From NCBI RefSeq assembly GCF_030056655.1, contig NZ_JASHIE010000017.1, positions 106,280 through 170,279 on the forward strand: DNA of 64,000 nt, read 5' to 3'. The stretch is from Flectobacillus rivi. Lineage in GTDB: Bacteria; Bacteroidota; Bacteroidia; Cytophagales; Spirosomataceae. Shown piece by piece: positions 9,024-17,899 of the stretch; position 1 is the stretch's first letter; each line of letters opens with the position of its first letter. A program made the position numbers and the translations under genes. The notes beneath the pieces are model-generated. The model worked only from the letters and a program-made list of their open reading frames with translations. It was not told where the DNA came from and ran no database searches.

Positions 9024-9153
9024 ATGAGTGATTGTTCTAAAATTTGTATTCAGCTAGTGGCAGAGACGCAATGCTTTGCGCCTTAAGCCGAATCAGACAT
9101 CACATAAGAGTATCAAAAAAAGCGGTCGAAAATTGATTTTCGACCGCTTTTTT
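9024..9153 (+). repeat. Dispersed element A, copy 2
   Basis: Blocks in order: ATGAGTGATT, AAATTTGTATTC, the dyad AGACGCAATGCTTTGCGCCT (one mismatch), TTAAGCCGA, GTATCAAAAA, and a hairpin with T-run. The order matches copies 1 and 3. It begins 78 bp after the TlpA-like stop, in the sense orientation. Confidence 0.72.
9116..9153. terminator. Hairpin terminator inside element A copy 2
   Basis: An 18-bp perfect palindromic stem built on AGCGGTCGAAAAT, with A-run on the left and T-run on the right, between converging genes ending at 8945 and 9267. It is likely bidirectional. Confidence 0.85.
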
Positions 9154-9266
9154 AATGAATAATTATCAGATTTTAATAATGCTTTAGACCGTATGTAACA
9201 GGTATAAATGTTTTAGCGATACTTTTAAACTTTTAGCCTACTAGCGTCTAAAGCAGATAAAATTAT

Positions 9267-9776
9267 CTACTGTTTTTTATCTAAAATTGCACCTACACCT
9301 GCACCAGCGCCAGCGCCTAGTGCTCCGCCAATGACAGCTCCAGCTGCTCTATTTCGTTTATTGACAATTGCACCAGTTACAGCACCTACACCAGCCCCAA
9401 TTAAAGCTCCTTTGGCAACTTTTGACATTTTACTTTTTTTCTTGGTTACTGTTGGCGTACTAGCCGTATTTGTCGACGAGCTACTTGAGCTAGAAGTCTT
9501 TTCAACTTTGGCAGGACTACTATTATTAGCACCAGAAACGGCAGCACTCGTACTTTGAGCACTTTCACCAGTCGATTGCGTAACTTGCGTTGTTGGTGTG
9601 ACTTTTTGCATGGAGTCAATCACCATTTGTTTTACTTCTTGCGCTTGAGCGACCATTTTCATCGAGTCAATGGCAGCTTGTTTGGCTAATTCAATAGCAG
9701 CTTTATCGTCAGTTTTTTGTTGGCAAGAAGCCAAGCCAAGAATGGCTGTTGCGAAGATTAAAATTAGCTTTTTCAT
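9267..9776 (-). CDS. Glycine-zipper lipoprotein
   Basis: A 169-residue protein. The signal peptide ends in a lipobox (ILGLASC, Cys19), so it is lipidated. A charged, probably helical segment (about 20-60) is followed by a Ser/Thr-rich linker with an eight-Ser run. The C-terminal segment KGALIGAGVGAVTGAIVNK and AAGAVIGGALGAGAGAGVGAI carries GxxxG glycine-zipper repeats (about 122-163). Such YMGG/glycine-zipper lipoproteins associate with or insert into membranes and are often envelope-stress genes, but their biochemical role is unknown. It is a single gene on the minus strand. Confidence 0.82.
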   Translation of the reverse strand: MKKLILIFATAILGLASCQQKTDDKAAIELAKQAAIDSMKMVAQAQEVKQMVIDSMQKVTPTTQVTQSTGESAQSTSAAVSGANNSSPAKVEKTSSSSSSSTNTASTPTVTKKKSKMSKVAKGALIGAGVGAVTGAIVNKRNRAAGAVIGGALGAGAGAGVGAILDKKQ

Positions 9777-10005
9777 AAATTTTACGTGTTAGTATAAAGC
9801 AATTAGTGAATGATATGTTGTTTTAAAATAATTGCTTCATGAATGTTTGACAGTACAAAGTTGAAAGCAGAAAAATCTGTTTCTTTGACATATTAACGTA
9901 AATATTACCCGTTTGGGTTTGTTCCTAATGGGTAATTGAGTGAGTGGTCAAATTTTGATAGGAGGATTATTCACCTATTGAATTGAGTGATTTGTGATTG
10001 AGTGC

Positions 10006-10118
10006 ATGAGTGATTCTGTTAAAATTTGCATTCTAGCTGTAGAGACGCAATGCTTTGCGTCTTAAGCCGAGTCCAGTATAAAAAAAGTGGTCGAAAAACA
10101 ATTTTCGACCACTTTTTT
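10006..10118 (+). repeat. Dispersed element A, copy 3
   Basis: Blocks in order: ATGAGTGATT, AAATTTGCATTC, GTAGAGACGCAATGC-TTTGCGTCT, TTAAGCCGA, then a hairpin of the same design. On the other side of the hairpin, about 10160-10200, lies a minus-strand dyad of the same kind (TGTAGAGATGCAATGCTTTG read on the minus strand), so one hairpin is shared by two inward-facing half elements. Confidence 0.7.
10081..10118. terminator. Hairpin terminator inside element A copy 3
   Basis: A 17-bp perfect stem on AGTGGTCGAAAA (10081-10097 with 10102-10118) and a 4-nt loop, with A-run and T-run flanks. It is probably the terminator of the minus-strand dehydrogenase gene ending at 10233. Confidence 0.8.
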
Positions 10119-10232
10119 ACTGAAATATTGAGTGAAAAATCTTTAGATGAAAGGTATTGTTTTAGACGCAAAGCATTGCATCTCTACACCTGAATAACAC
10201 ATTTTCAAATCTTCAAATTTTCAAATCAAAAA

Positions 10233-13200
10233 CTATTTCTTTTTCAAAGTCATTAGAAACTCTACTAAATCAACCAATTCTTGTTGAGACATACCGTCCG
10301 CTAAACCTGTCGGCATCATCGAGTTGCTTTGCATTTTCATGGATTTAATAGCGCTAGTCTTGAGGTTTTGAACAAGACCTCCAGGCATTTTTAAGACAAC
10401 ATCAGTTTCAGTTTTTGAAGCAACAATTCCTACTAGCTGAGTGCCGTCTTTGAGTTTGATATCCCAACCTTCGTAGCCAAAGCTAATACCTGCATCTGGA
10501 TGTAAAATGGCAAGATATTGACCTTCCTTGGCTAGCTTGCTGCCTATTTCTGAAAGCTTGGGTCCAAAATCCATCCCTTCGCCATTGACCTGGTGACATA
10601 CCGAACAGTTGTTGGCAAATACCTGCGCACCATTTTTTGGATTACCTGTCAATGCAATTAGTTCAGAAATAGGAGGGAGCTTTTTGCTAGTGGCATTCGT
10701 TGTACCTAAATATTTGGCAGCTTCTACACGTACCGAACGACGCCATGCACGGCTTACGCCTTCTACTGCAACGGGTATCAAGTCTTTCTTAATCTTTTTA
10801 GCTTTCAGTAACTCCAAGATAAGGTCTTCACCATTGCCACTACCGCCCAAATAACGAGTCGCCTCACGATGGATATTGGCGCTATATTTGGGATTAAACA
10901 TGGCATCTTGTAGTAATGTCAACTGCGTTTTTCCCCCATTCCAACGAATCGCACCAAGAATCTTAATGGCTAAATCTTCTTGTTTGGGATTATTGATGAT
11001 ATTTTTAGCCAATTGAACCCCTTGTGGAGATTTGAATAGAGCATTCCCCGCATCGCCAACTTTTTCACCTTTGCCAATCATGCTAATCAGACGCTCGTTG
11101 CCTTCAGGCAATGTGTATTTATCTTGTAATTGAACAAACTCTTTGTCGTCGAGATTATTCATCAATTGCACTAAGGCATTTTTGGCAATCGGAGACGTTT
11201 TAACAAATTCTGCATCGAGATGACCTAATGCCAAACGATTAATCTGGTTTTGCTCTTGAGAATTACCATTCAACATGCCTAAAAGCGCCGAAGATTTTTC
11301 GGAACCTTTTACAAAATCAAAAGCACGGAAATAACGCAAGCGTTCTTTTAAGGCGATACTTGGGTCTGTAGCCAAAGAAGCCAATAGTTTTACAGATTGA
11401 TTACTTCTCGAGCGCCAAATAATATCTTTTCCTGAGGCAGAGTTAGCAGGGTTATGATTTTGAGATAAATAGGCACTAAAGCAAGCATCCCAATTGTCCT
11501 CAGCTCCGATACCCAAAGCCTCCAAATACCAACGGTCTTTACCATCGTGTTGCGAAGCCAAAGTTGCCCACAACTGACTAGCTTTAGGACTTTTTTGTCC
11601 ATACAACGCTATCGCACATTCTCTACGCACTTGCGGGTCGGCGTCTTTTGCTAATTTTTCTACATAGTCTAATATGTCTAATTTACCTTGGCGAACAGCA
11701 CGCAATCCAGCGATACGAATATCTGGATTAGCGTCCTGAATAGCTAAATCAATGTATTTTTTGGTATCCACTAATTTAACTAATGCCCAAAAAGCTCTAG
11801 CACGAACTCTTGGATTATCGTTTTTCCAGTAAGACGCCAATGCATTTTCAGCACTTTTTCCCATTTTTGATAGGGCTTCCCAAGCGAGGTAGCGAGTCGC
11901 AATATTAGGACTTTGTAATGCCTTGGCAGCTCCATCGGGAGTCGTAAAATCTTGCTTAGGGACAGAATAGGGAGTTTGAGGAGGTGCAATACGATAAATG
12001 CGCCCACGGGTTAAGTCGCCTGCTTGGTGTCCTCCAACGCCTGGGTCATACCAGTCAGCCACAATGAGTGAGCCATCAGGTGCGACACATACATCGGCAG
12101 GGCGGAACCATTGGTCAGTTTCATTTTTCATGATATTCACAATTTGCGCCGAATATCCCGCACCTTTTTTCGTCACAGGGTAAGAGCGAACTACGTTGTG
12201 TCCTGGCTCGCAGTGAATCATTTGACCATAAAACTGTTTGGGTAACAAATCGCCTTCATATAGGACCATTCCAGTAGGTGAGCCTGAGCCTGTTTGTAAT
12301 AGGTTTGGCACTGTACCAGGGTCGTTCAAATGCCAGTGACGCAAAGGTATTTCCTCTTCCATATTGGTGCGAGGATACCCCCACGAAGCACGAGTCATTT
12401 GATCTTTATAGCCATAGTTACCATATTCCATTACAAAATTGATACGCACTCCTTTGTTACCGTCATCATCGTTGTCCGATTGCCACAGTGTTCCATACGA
12501 ATCAACCGCTACTTCGTAGTTGTTTCTAAAATTTTGAGCTAAACATTCTACCTCTGACCCATCCAGATTACAACGGAATAGCATTCCTTCTTGGAAATTT
12601 TTTCGAGAAATTTCTCTTCCGAATTGATCTTTAACCAAATTGCCCTTCGCATCTTTGAGTTGACGACCTTCATTTCCAAAGTTAAAATAGAGCTTTCCAT
12701 CAGGACCAAATACGAAAGTATGTACGCCATGGTCGTGTTGCTCGCCCTCAATTCCTTGGAATAGAATCTCCTTTTTGTCTGCTTTGTCATCGCCATCGGT
12801 ATCGGTAAACTTCCAAACGTAAGGACTTTGAGACACTATCACTACGTTGTTGAGCACAGAGATACCCAACGGCGCATTAATTTCTGGACCTTGATAAAAC
12901 ACCTTACTTATATCTGCTTTGCCATCCCCATTGGTATCTTCTAAAATCACAATTCTATCACCTTCTTTATGAGTAGGGTTGCCCGTGATAGAAGGTCTAT
13001 AATTGTAAGCTTCTAAAACCCATACACGACCTTTGGCATCTACATCAATATCAGTTGGGTTGATGAGCATGGGTTCGGTGGCAAAAGTACTTACAGTGAG
13101 ACCATCTACCATTTTAACGCCTTTGAGGGCATTGTCTGGTAAACGTTTCTGATTTTCGGTCAAGAGAGAATCCACATAGTGATTGATAAATCGACTTTTG

Positions 13201-13292
13201 GGTGAAAACTGATAAGCAGTGCCCCAAAGCACACCTCCAAGCAAGACTGTAGGAATCAGTATTTTAGATTTTTGGGAAAGTTTGTTTAGCAT
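10233..13292 (-). CDS. Large beta-propeller/HEAT/cytochrome c dehydrogenase-like protein (PVC-type)
   Basis: A 1019-residue protein with an N-terminal membrane anchor (about 10-26). A six-bladed propeller of the PVC-type membrane-bound dehydrogenase class follows (about 60-440; DIDVDAKGRVWVLEAYNYRP, EDTNGDGKADISKVF, GPDGKLYFNFGNEGRQ). Next come HEAT-like helices (about 450-850). A C-terminal c-type haem domain has CSVCH at 896-900 and a candidate distal ligand in MMPTG near 992. It probably oxidises a sugar or polyol outside the cytoplasmic membrane and passes electrons to its own haem. The acceptor and substrate are unknown. It stands alone with no dehydrogenase subunit beside it. Length is normal for this multidomain family. 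Confidence 0.87.
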   Translation of the reverse strand: MLNKLSQKSKILIPTVLLGGVLWGTAYQFSPKSRFINHYVDSLLTENQKRLPDNALKGVKMVDGLTVSTFATEPMLINPTDIDVDAKGRVWVLEAYNYRPSITGNPTHKEGDRIVILEDTNGDGKADISKVFYQGPEINAPLGISVLNNVVIVSQSPYVWKFTDTDGDDKADKKEILFQGIEGEQHDHGVHTFVFGPDGKLYFNFGNEGRQLKDAKGNLVKDQFGREISRKNFQEGMLFRCNLDGSEVECLAQNFRNNYEVAVDSYGTLWQSDNDDDGNKGVRINFVMEYGNYGYKDQMTRASWGYPRTNMEEEIPLRHWHLNDPGTVPNLLQTGSGSPTGMVLYEGDLLPKQFYGQMIHCEPGHNVVRSYPVTKKGAGYSAQIVNIMKNETDQWFRPADVCVAPDGSLIVADWYDPGVGGHQAGDLTRGRIYRIAPPQTPYSVPKQDFTTPDGAAKALQSPNIATRYLAWEALSKMGKSAENALASYWKNDNPRVRARAFWALVKLVDTKKYIDLAIQDANPDIRIAGLRAVRQGKLDILDYVEKLAKDADPQVRRECAIALYGQKSPKASQLWATLASQHDGKDRWYLEALGIGAEDNWDACFSAYLSQNHNPANSASGKDIIWRSRSNQSVKLLASLATDPSIALKERLRYFRAFDFVKGSEKSSALLGMLNGNSQEQNQINRLALGHLDAEFVKTSPIAKNALVQLMNNLDDKEFVQLQDKYTLPEGNERLISMIGKGEKVGDAGNALFKSPQGVQLAKNIINNPKQEDLAIKILGAIRWNGGKTQLTLLQDAMFNPKYSANIHREATRYLGGSGNGEDLILELLKAKKIKKDLIPVAVEGVSRAWRRSVRVEAAKYLGTTNATSKKLPPISELIALTGNPKNGAQVFANNCSVCHQVNGEGMDFGPKLSEIGSKLAKEGQYLAILHPDAGISFGYEGWDIKLKDGTQLVGIVASKTETDVVLKMPGGLVQNLKTSAIKSMKMQSNSMMPTGLADGMSQQELVDLVEFLMTLKKK

Positions 13293-13412
13293 AAGTTTTG
13301 GAAGAAAGGGCTTTGTAAATTAGTACATATAAGAGAATAGGCACAATGTGATCAAGGGTAAATTTTGAAAACACGGTAAAGTAAGTGAGTAAAATTAGAT
13401 TTAAGTTGTGTG

Positions 13413-13554
13413 TTTAGGCACTAGGCAAAGAGTGTTAAACTATTTTTAGTAACCACAGAAATACTTTTTTCGAAAGCCCACCGCAGAAAGCTGATACCTG
13501 AAAGCCATAAGCAATAGGTAAGCACAATTTAACACTCTTTGCCTGTTGCCTAAA
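13413..13554. repeat. Imperfect long inverted repeat in the intergenic region 13293-13758
   Basis: TTTAGGCACTAGGCAAAGAG (left arm 13413-13439) is repeated in inverse orientation at 13528-13554 with two mismatches over 27 bp. The 88-bp interior contains GCTGATACCTGAAAGCC-like sequence related to other gap repeats in this window. The rest of the 465-bp gap shows no gene. Confidence 0.7.
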
Positions 13555-13722
13555 ACCTATTTCTAATTCTACAACTCACTAATTACTCAAATACGTGTCC
13601 TTTTTACACAATCTCAAATATAAAAGTAATTTATTGGATTAAATCTATTTTAAATAGGATACTATGATAAAAGTAAAAAGGGAGAAACATTATTTTATGT
13701 GTCTTTACATGGGTTTTGACTA

Positions 13723-13752
13723 AGAAAAAAGGCTACTGGAAACAGTAGCCTT
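13723..13752 (-). terminator. Terminator of the TPR membrane protein gene
   Basis: A perfect 10-bp stem AAGGCTACTG/CAGTAGCCTT with a 4-nt loop (13729-13752), followed on the minus strand by a T-run. It lies seven bases beyond the minus-strand stop at 13759. Confidence 0.85.
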
Positions 13753-13758
13753 CAAAAT

Positions 13759-15018
13759 CTAAATTTCTTCATCCTTAATGACTCCTAAATTAATGAGCCA
13801 GAGATAAGCCACAAAAAGATATTCGTAGTAGGTAATAAAGTTGCTGACCTTATGCAGGCTCGTAACTAGTATGATATTAAAAGCACCCATTAACATCAAC
13901 AAGCCCGTAATAGACAAAGGAAGCCATTTTCTGTTTTTGAGAAAACCCATCGAGTAACATTGAGAAAGTGGGATGATAATCGTAAAACAAAACAATAAAC
14001 CTATCCAGCCTACGGTTGCTCTTGCTCCTGTAGCAAAATAATAAACGGTCGAAGCTATTCCGCCAACTAATCCTATTCCTACGATTTCAGAAGCCCTTTT
14101 TTCAGTAGGAGATAAGGCTAAATTCCCGAATTTGTTCAATCTTAAAAATAAATTCCCGAGCGGTTCTATAATCCAACTCACATAAAATACCACAACTACT
14201 AATAGATAAATAGGCAATATCCATGGATATTGGTCACTTAAATCGCCAAGATAGTTGGCGCCCATCATCAATCCAATGATAATGGCTAACTGTACCAGTC
14301 CATTGTGTTTGGATAAGAAAAAGCTAAAAGCCAGAAACTGACGATAAATCCAGTTTTGAGACTTGATACTTTCTATCATTCCATGACGGGCAAATTTCAT
14401 GTTTGGGTCAAGACGTAGGGCCTCTGCAAAATGGGTTTTGGCTTGTTCTACTTCCTGATTTTGTAACAAGGCCCAACCAATATTGGCATGACTAAAAGCG
14501 TCATTTGGATTATTGTATAGAGTCTCTTCCATACTGTCTTGTAACAACTCGGTATGTCCTAATTGATTGAGACAAATGGTTTGATAGTTGAGGCAAGCAT
14601 TATTGTCAGGTTCTAATTCAAGACCCTTATGAACATACTTGAGTGCTTCGTTCCAAGATTTTCTTTGTATAAAAATCGCAGACAATACTGCCCAAAATTC
14701 AGCAACAAAAGGATTTAATTGGATGGCTTGACGAATGTAGTCTTCGGCTACAGCAAGCTGGTCTTTTTGCAAAGCCATCGTTGCCTTTAAGTAAACACCA
14801 AGTGCTGATTTGGGATGATAGTGACAAATTTCGTCGGTAAAAAAATTAGCAGAAGTATAATCTGATAAAGCTAAATAACAGAGAACCAATTCTGCCAGAA
14901 CAAATTCGTGGGTTGGTTCCAAGTCTAGCGCTTTGGTTAATTCAGCTATAGCCTCCTGTGGCTTATTGGTAGTACGCAGTCGAACGCCTTGTTCCAGATA
15001 ATGCTCGGCAGTATTCAT
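13759..15018 (-). CDS. TPR-repeat protein with C-terminal membrane domain
   Basis: A 419-residue protein. Residues about 1-225 are TPR repeats (EAIAELTKALDLEPTHEF, NEALKYVHKGLELEPDNNA, EQAKTHFAEALRLDPNMKF). Residues about 230-410 hold five or six hydrophobic helices. There is no signal peptide, so the TPR part is probably cytoplasmic and the C-terminus embedded in the inner membrane. The arrangement suggests a scaffold that recruits a partner to the membrane, but neither partner nor pathway is evident. The M48 peptidase upstream is on the same strand at 210 bp distance and may be unrelated. Confidence 0.85.
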   Translation of the reverse strand: MNTAEHYLEQGVRLRTTNKPQEAIAELTKALDLEPTHEFVLAELVLCYLALSDYTSANFFTDEICHYHPKSALGVYLKATMALQKDQLAVAEDYIRQAIQLNPFVAEFWAVLSAIFIQRKSWNEALKYVHKGLELEPDNNACLNYQTICLNQLGHTELLQDSMEETLYNNPNDAFSHANIGWALLQNQEVEQAKTHFAEALRLDPNMKFARHGMIESIKSQNWIYRQFLAFSFFLSKHNGLVQLAIIIGLMMGANYLGDLSDQYPWILPIYLLVVVVFYVSWIIEPLGNLFLRLNKFGNLALSPTEKRASEIVGIGLVGGIASTVYYFATGARATVGWIGLLFCFTIIIPLSQCYSMGFLKNRKWLPLSITGLLMLMGAFNIILVTSLHKVSNFITYYEYLFVAYLWLINLGVIKDEEI

Positions 15019-15228
15019 TGCAAATAGTGTGTCTGATGGTTTATGGTAAAGATAGGACGGTGTAAAAGGAAGTATTGAACTTTCTCACAAATCCACTTTT
15101 TACTTTATATAAAACTAAAGTTGATAGAAAATTAGTACAGAAATAGGAAAACAAATTGATGTTCTATAGGCTGTCAGCTTACATAACTATACTTTTCTCC
15201 ACAAGGCTATTGTACCTTTACGACTCTT

Positions 15229-16032
15229 TTACCACTCCAACTTTCCTGTCTTTTTATATTGCTCTAAGGCTTTTTTGATTTCTTGAATTCTATGGTCAGG
15301 GTCGGGGTGACTACTTTGGAACTCCGATGGGCGATTGGGTCCTGCGGCTTGTTTCAGTACTTCCATCACATCTACCATTTGCATCGGATCATAGCCAGCT
15401 TCGAGCATATATTTTACGCCGAATTTATCTGCTTCAAGTTCGTCGCTACGACCATATTTGAGGGTAATCATTTTGCCAACATACTGAGCAATAGCAGCCG
15501 AATTATTGTGACTATAAGGGTCGGAGGTAGCCGTCACTGCCGCCGAAAGTAATCCACTAGTAAGTTCGTCTTTAGCCATTTGTTGTGCCGAATGGCGACC
15601 AATCACATGGCCTACTTCATGTCCCAATACGCCTGCTAATTGGTCTTCGGTTGTGAGTTTTTTTAACAAACCGTAGGTAATAAAAATCTGACCTCCTGGC
15701 AAAGCAAAGGCGTTGATGGTATTAGGGTCTGCCAAAAGATAGAAGTTAAATTGATAAGGAGATTTTGAGGCTTCGGAGTTGTTGACCACCTTGCTCCCAA
15801 CTGTTTTGACCAAATCTTGAAGTTTTTGATTTTGATATAAGCCACCAAACTCAGCAGCCATTTGTGGTGCTGACTGCAAACCCATCGCAATTTCCTGCTG
15901 TGGAGTCATGGTTACGGCTTGTCTTTTACCTGTTACAGGATTGACTTGCATTTTTGAGAAGTACGAAAAAATCGAAACTACGGCTAGTATCAAACCAACC
16001 AATAATCTTGAGCGGAGGTTACCTAGATTCAT
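15229..16032 (-). CDS. M48-family metallopeptidase (Oma1/LoiP-like)
   Basis: A 267-residue protein with an N-terminal hydrophobic signal or anchor (about 10-26). The peptidase core has zinc motif HEVGH at 138-142 (in GVLGHEVGHVIGRHSAQQM) and the third-ligand segment SDELEAD (Glu198), plus SSHPDPDHRIQEIKK near the end, a hallmark of M48 quality-control proteases. Such enzymes degrade misfolded envelope proteins in the periplasm. No Cys lipobox is seen at the signal end, so it is anchored or soluble rather than lipidated. The minus-strand gene is divergent from bamD. Confidence 0.92.
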   Translation of the reverse strand: MNLGNLRSRLLVGLILAVVSIFSYFSKMQVNPVTGKRQAVTMTPQQEIAMGLQSAPQMAAEFGGLYQNQKLQDLVKTVGSKVVNNSEASKSPYQFNFYLLADPNTINAFALPGGQIFITYGLLKKLTTEDQLAGVLGHEVGHVIGRHSAQQMAKDELTSGLLSAAVTATSDPYSHNNSAAIAQYVGKMITLKYGRSDELEADKFGVKYMLEAGYDPMQMVDVMEVLKQAAGPNRPSEFQSSHPDPDHRIQEIKKALEQYKKTGKLEW

Positions 16033-16477
16033 GTTTATGAAGATTTTTTAAGAGGCAATAACCATCAAGCTAAAGTGCTAAATAGGGTTTTGGGATACTC
16101 TTTGTGCAATGGCTAAATGGTAAAATTTATATGTTTTTGCTGGCTAAAAGTAATAGAGCAATGTAATTGCTGGAAAATTAAGAAACTCTCCACTGCTTTC
16201 AAAATAATGACGAATCCTTTGGACAAAGTAACATTTTTTGTCTTCTTAAATCTAGAAGCTGTTAAATAATGTTAAATCTTTATACGCTATGCTTGAAATA
16301 GTCGTTGAAATACAGAAATTTGAGTTTAGGCTATGGTATAAGCTTACAACTTGATTTGTGCTGGAGTAATATTCCACACAAAAACACTTTAAAGTCTGTA
16401 AATACCTACTCATTACAAGTAAATTGCCTAAGAACTTAACTTTCAAACTCAAAACTTTTTTGTAAATTTGCATTCTT
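16033..16477. other. Divergent promoter region between the M48 peptidase and bamD
   Basis: About 445 bp, AT-rich. A TAAATTTG box at 16463-16470 fits the Bacteroidota -7 consensus TAnnTTTG but lies only 7 nt before the bamD ATG, so transcription from it would give an almost leaderless mRNA. I see no other gene or strong dyad. Confidence 0.5.
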
Positions 16478-17368
16478 ATGCGAAAACATTTTTTATTATT
16501 CATATTTTTTGCCTTCATCTTAGCCTCATGTGGTAAATTCGAGAAAATCAGAAAACTTACTGATGAAAAGAAAAAATACGCAGCGGCTATCGAATATTAC
16601 AAAAAAGGCGAGTACGACAAAGCTGGAATTTTGTTTGAAGAAATTCTTCCTTCCTTGACTGGTACCGACCAGCAGGAATTGGTGACTTTCTATCAGGCCT
16701 ATTGTGATTATCACACAGGTAACTTTGAAATGGCAAGCTTCCGTTTCAAACGTTTTGCCGAAACCTTTGCTCGTAGTGAGTATGTAGAAGAAGCGGTTTA
16801 TATGTCAGCCTATGCGTTGTTCAAAAACTCTCCCTCTTACAACCTCGACCAAAGTGGTACATTGTCTGCTATCAATGAGCTTCAGAGCTTTATCAATAAC
16901 AACCCAGATAGTAAGTTTCGTACCGAAGCATCAGATTTGATTAAGGATTTGCGTAAAAAATTAGAGCGTAAAGCTTACGAAAAAGCGAAATTGTATCACA
17001 AAACATCGCCTTTCAATATAGCATCCTTGAAATCGTCGGTAATTGAAATTGCTAACTTTCAAAAAGATTACCCAGATTCAGAGTTTAGCGAAGAGTTATA
17101 TTATCTAAAAGTAGTATCGCAATATGACTTGGCAGTGAGTACTATCGAAACCAAGCAGTTGGAACGCTATAAAGATGTGGTGAAGTTTTATCAGGAATTG
17201 ATAGATAAATACCCTGAAAGTAGCTATCTGAAAAAAGCAGAAAAGCTCTACGATATTAGCATGAAAGCTTCAGATCGTTTGGCAAAACTAGAAGAAGAAT
17301 ACAGAAAGGCACGCGAAAAAGAGAAATCAAATACTACGAAAGTAGGCGCAGCCGAAAACCAAAAATAA
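16478..17368 (+). CDS. bamD: Outer-membrane protein assembly factor BamD
   Basis: A 296-residue lipoprotein: signal peptide with lipobox FILASC (Cys18), then TPR-type repeats (AAIEYYKKGEYDKAGILFEEIL, YHTGNFEMASFRFKRFAETF, INELQSFINNNPDSKF, FYQELIDKYPESSYLKKAEKLYD) across about 30-255, and a charged tail. BamD is the essential lipoprotein partner of BamA in inserting beta-barrel proteins into the outer membrane. It opens the conserved Bacteroidota run bamD-rpoZ-coaBC-DUF4835, with rpoZ 74 bp downstream. Length and repeats match the family. Confidence 0.93.
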   Translation: MRKHFLLFIFFAFILASCGKFEKIRKLTDEKKKYAAAIEYYKKGEYDKAGILFEEILPSLTGTDQQELVTFYQAYCDYHTGNFEMASFRFKRFAETFARSEYVEEAVYMSAYALFKNSPSYNLDQSGTLSAINELQSFINNNPDSKFRTEASDLIKDLRKKLERKAYEKAKLYHKTSPFNIASLKSSVIEIANFQKDYPDSEFSEELYYLKVVSQYDLAVSTIETKQLERYKDVVKFYQELIDKYPESSYLKKAEKLYDISMKASDRLAKLEEEYRKAREKEKSNTTKVGAAENQK

Positions 17369-17442
17369 TTTTTGAACCCTTTATGGGGAACGAGAGTTAA
17401 TATATTGTTCAATTCAGTCAGAATTAAAATAGCATCAATAAT

Positions 17443-17766
17443 ATGGCAACCAATCCATCAATCATCACTAGAGATGTAGATAAACTTGCAATTAAAGCAG
17501 GTGGTAACACTTATGAGGCAGTAGCAATTATCTCAAAACGTGCTAGACAAATTGCCCTCAAAACTAAAGAAGAATTGAACGCTAAATTGGCGGACTTTGC
17601 TTCTTCAGTAGACAACTTGGAAGAGATTTTCGAAAACCGTGAGCAAATCGAAATTTCTAAGTTTTATGAAAGATTGCCAAAGCCAACATCTTTAGCTATC
17701 GACGAGTTTACAGAAGACAAATTTACTTTCCGTCTTCCTGGTCAAACTAGCCAAACTGAAGAATAA
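17443..17766 (+). CDS. rpoZ: DNA-directed RNA polymerase omega subunit (Bacteroidota type)
   Basis: A 107-residue protein. The segment NTYEAVAIISKRARQIALKTKEELNAKL (about 23-50) is the omega-fold helix pair used to clamp the beta-prime C-terminus, in the divergent form found in Bacteroidota, where it is often called RpoZ-like. Position directly after bamD and before coaBC supports the call. A strong hairpin follows the stop by about 50 bp, so downstream genes may be partly uncoupled. Confidence 0.88.
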   Translation: MATNPSIITRDVDKLAIKAGGNTYEAVAIISKRARQIALKTKEELNAKLADFASSVDNLEEIFENREQIEISKFYERLPKPTSLAIDEFTEDKFTFRLPGQTSQTEE

Positions 17767-17815
17767 GATTGACAACAACGACTTTGTAGTCTTGTTTCAA
17801 TAACAATATTTTTCT

Positions 17816-17855
17816 TAAAAGGGTCAGATGTATTGCATCTGACCCTTTTATTTTG
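17816..17855 (+). terminator. Hairpin terminator or attenuator between rpoZ and coaBC
   Basis: A 14-bp perfect stem AAAAGGGTCAGATG (17817-17830) with its complement at 17836-17849, a 5-nt loop and a T-rich tail. It lies inside an otherwise conserved gene run, 50 bp before the coaBC ATG. Confidence 0.85.
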
Positions 17856-17899
17856 TTGTAAATTGCTTTCGAAAACAACAATTCTCTAAAGAATCTCAA

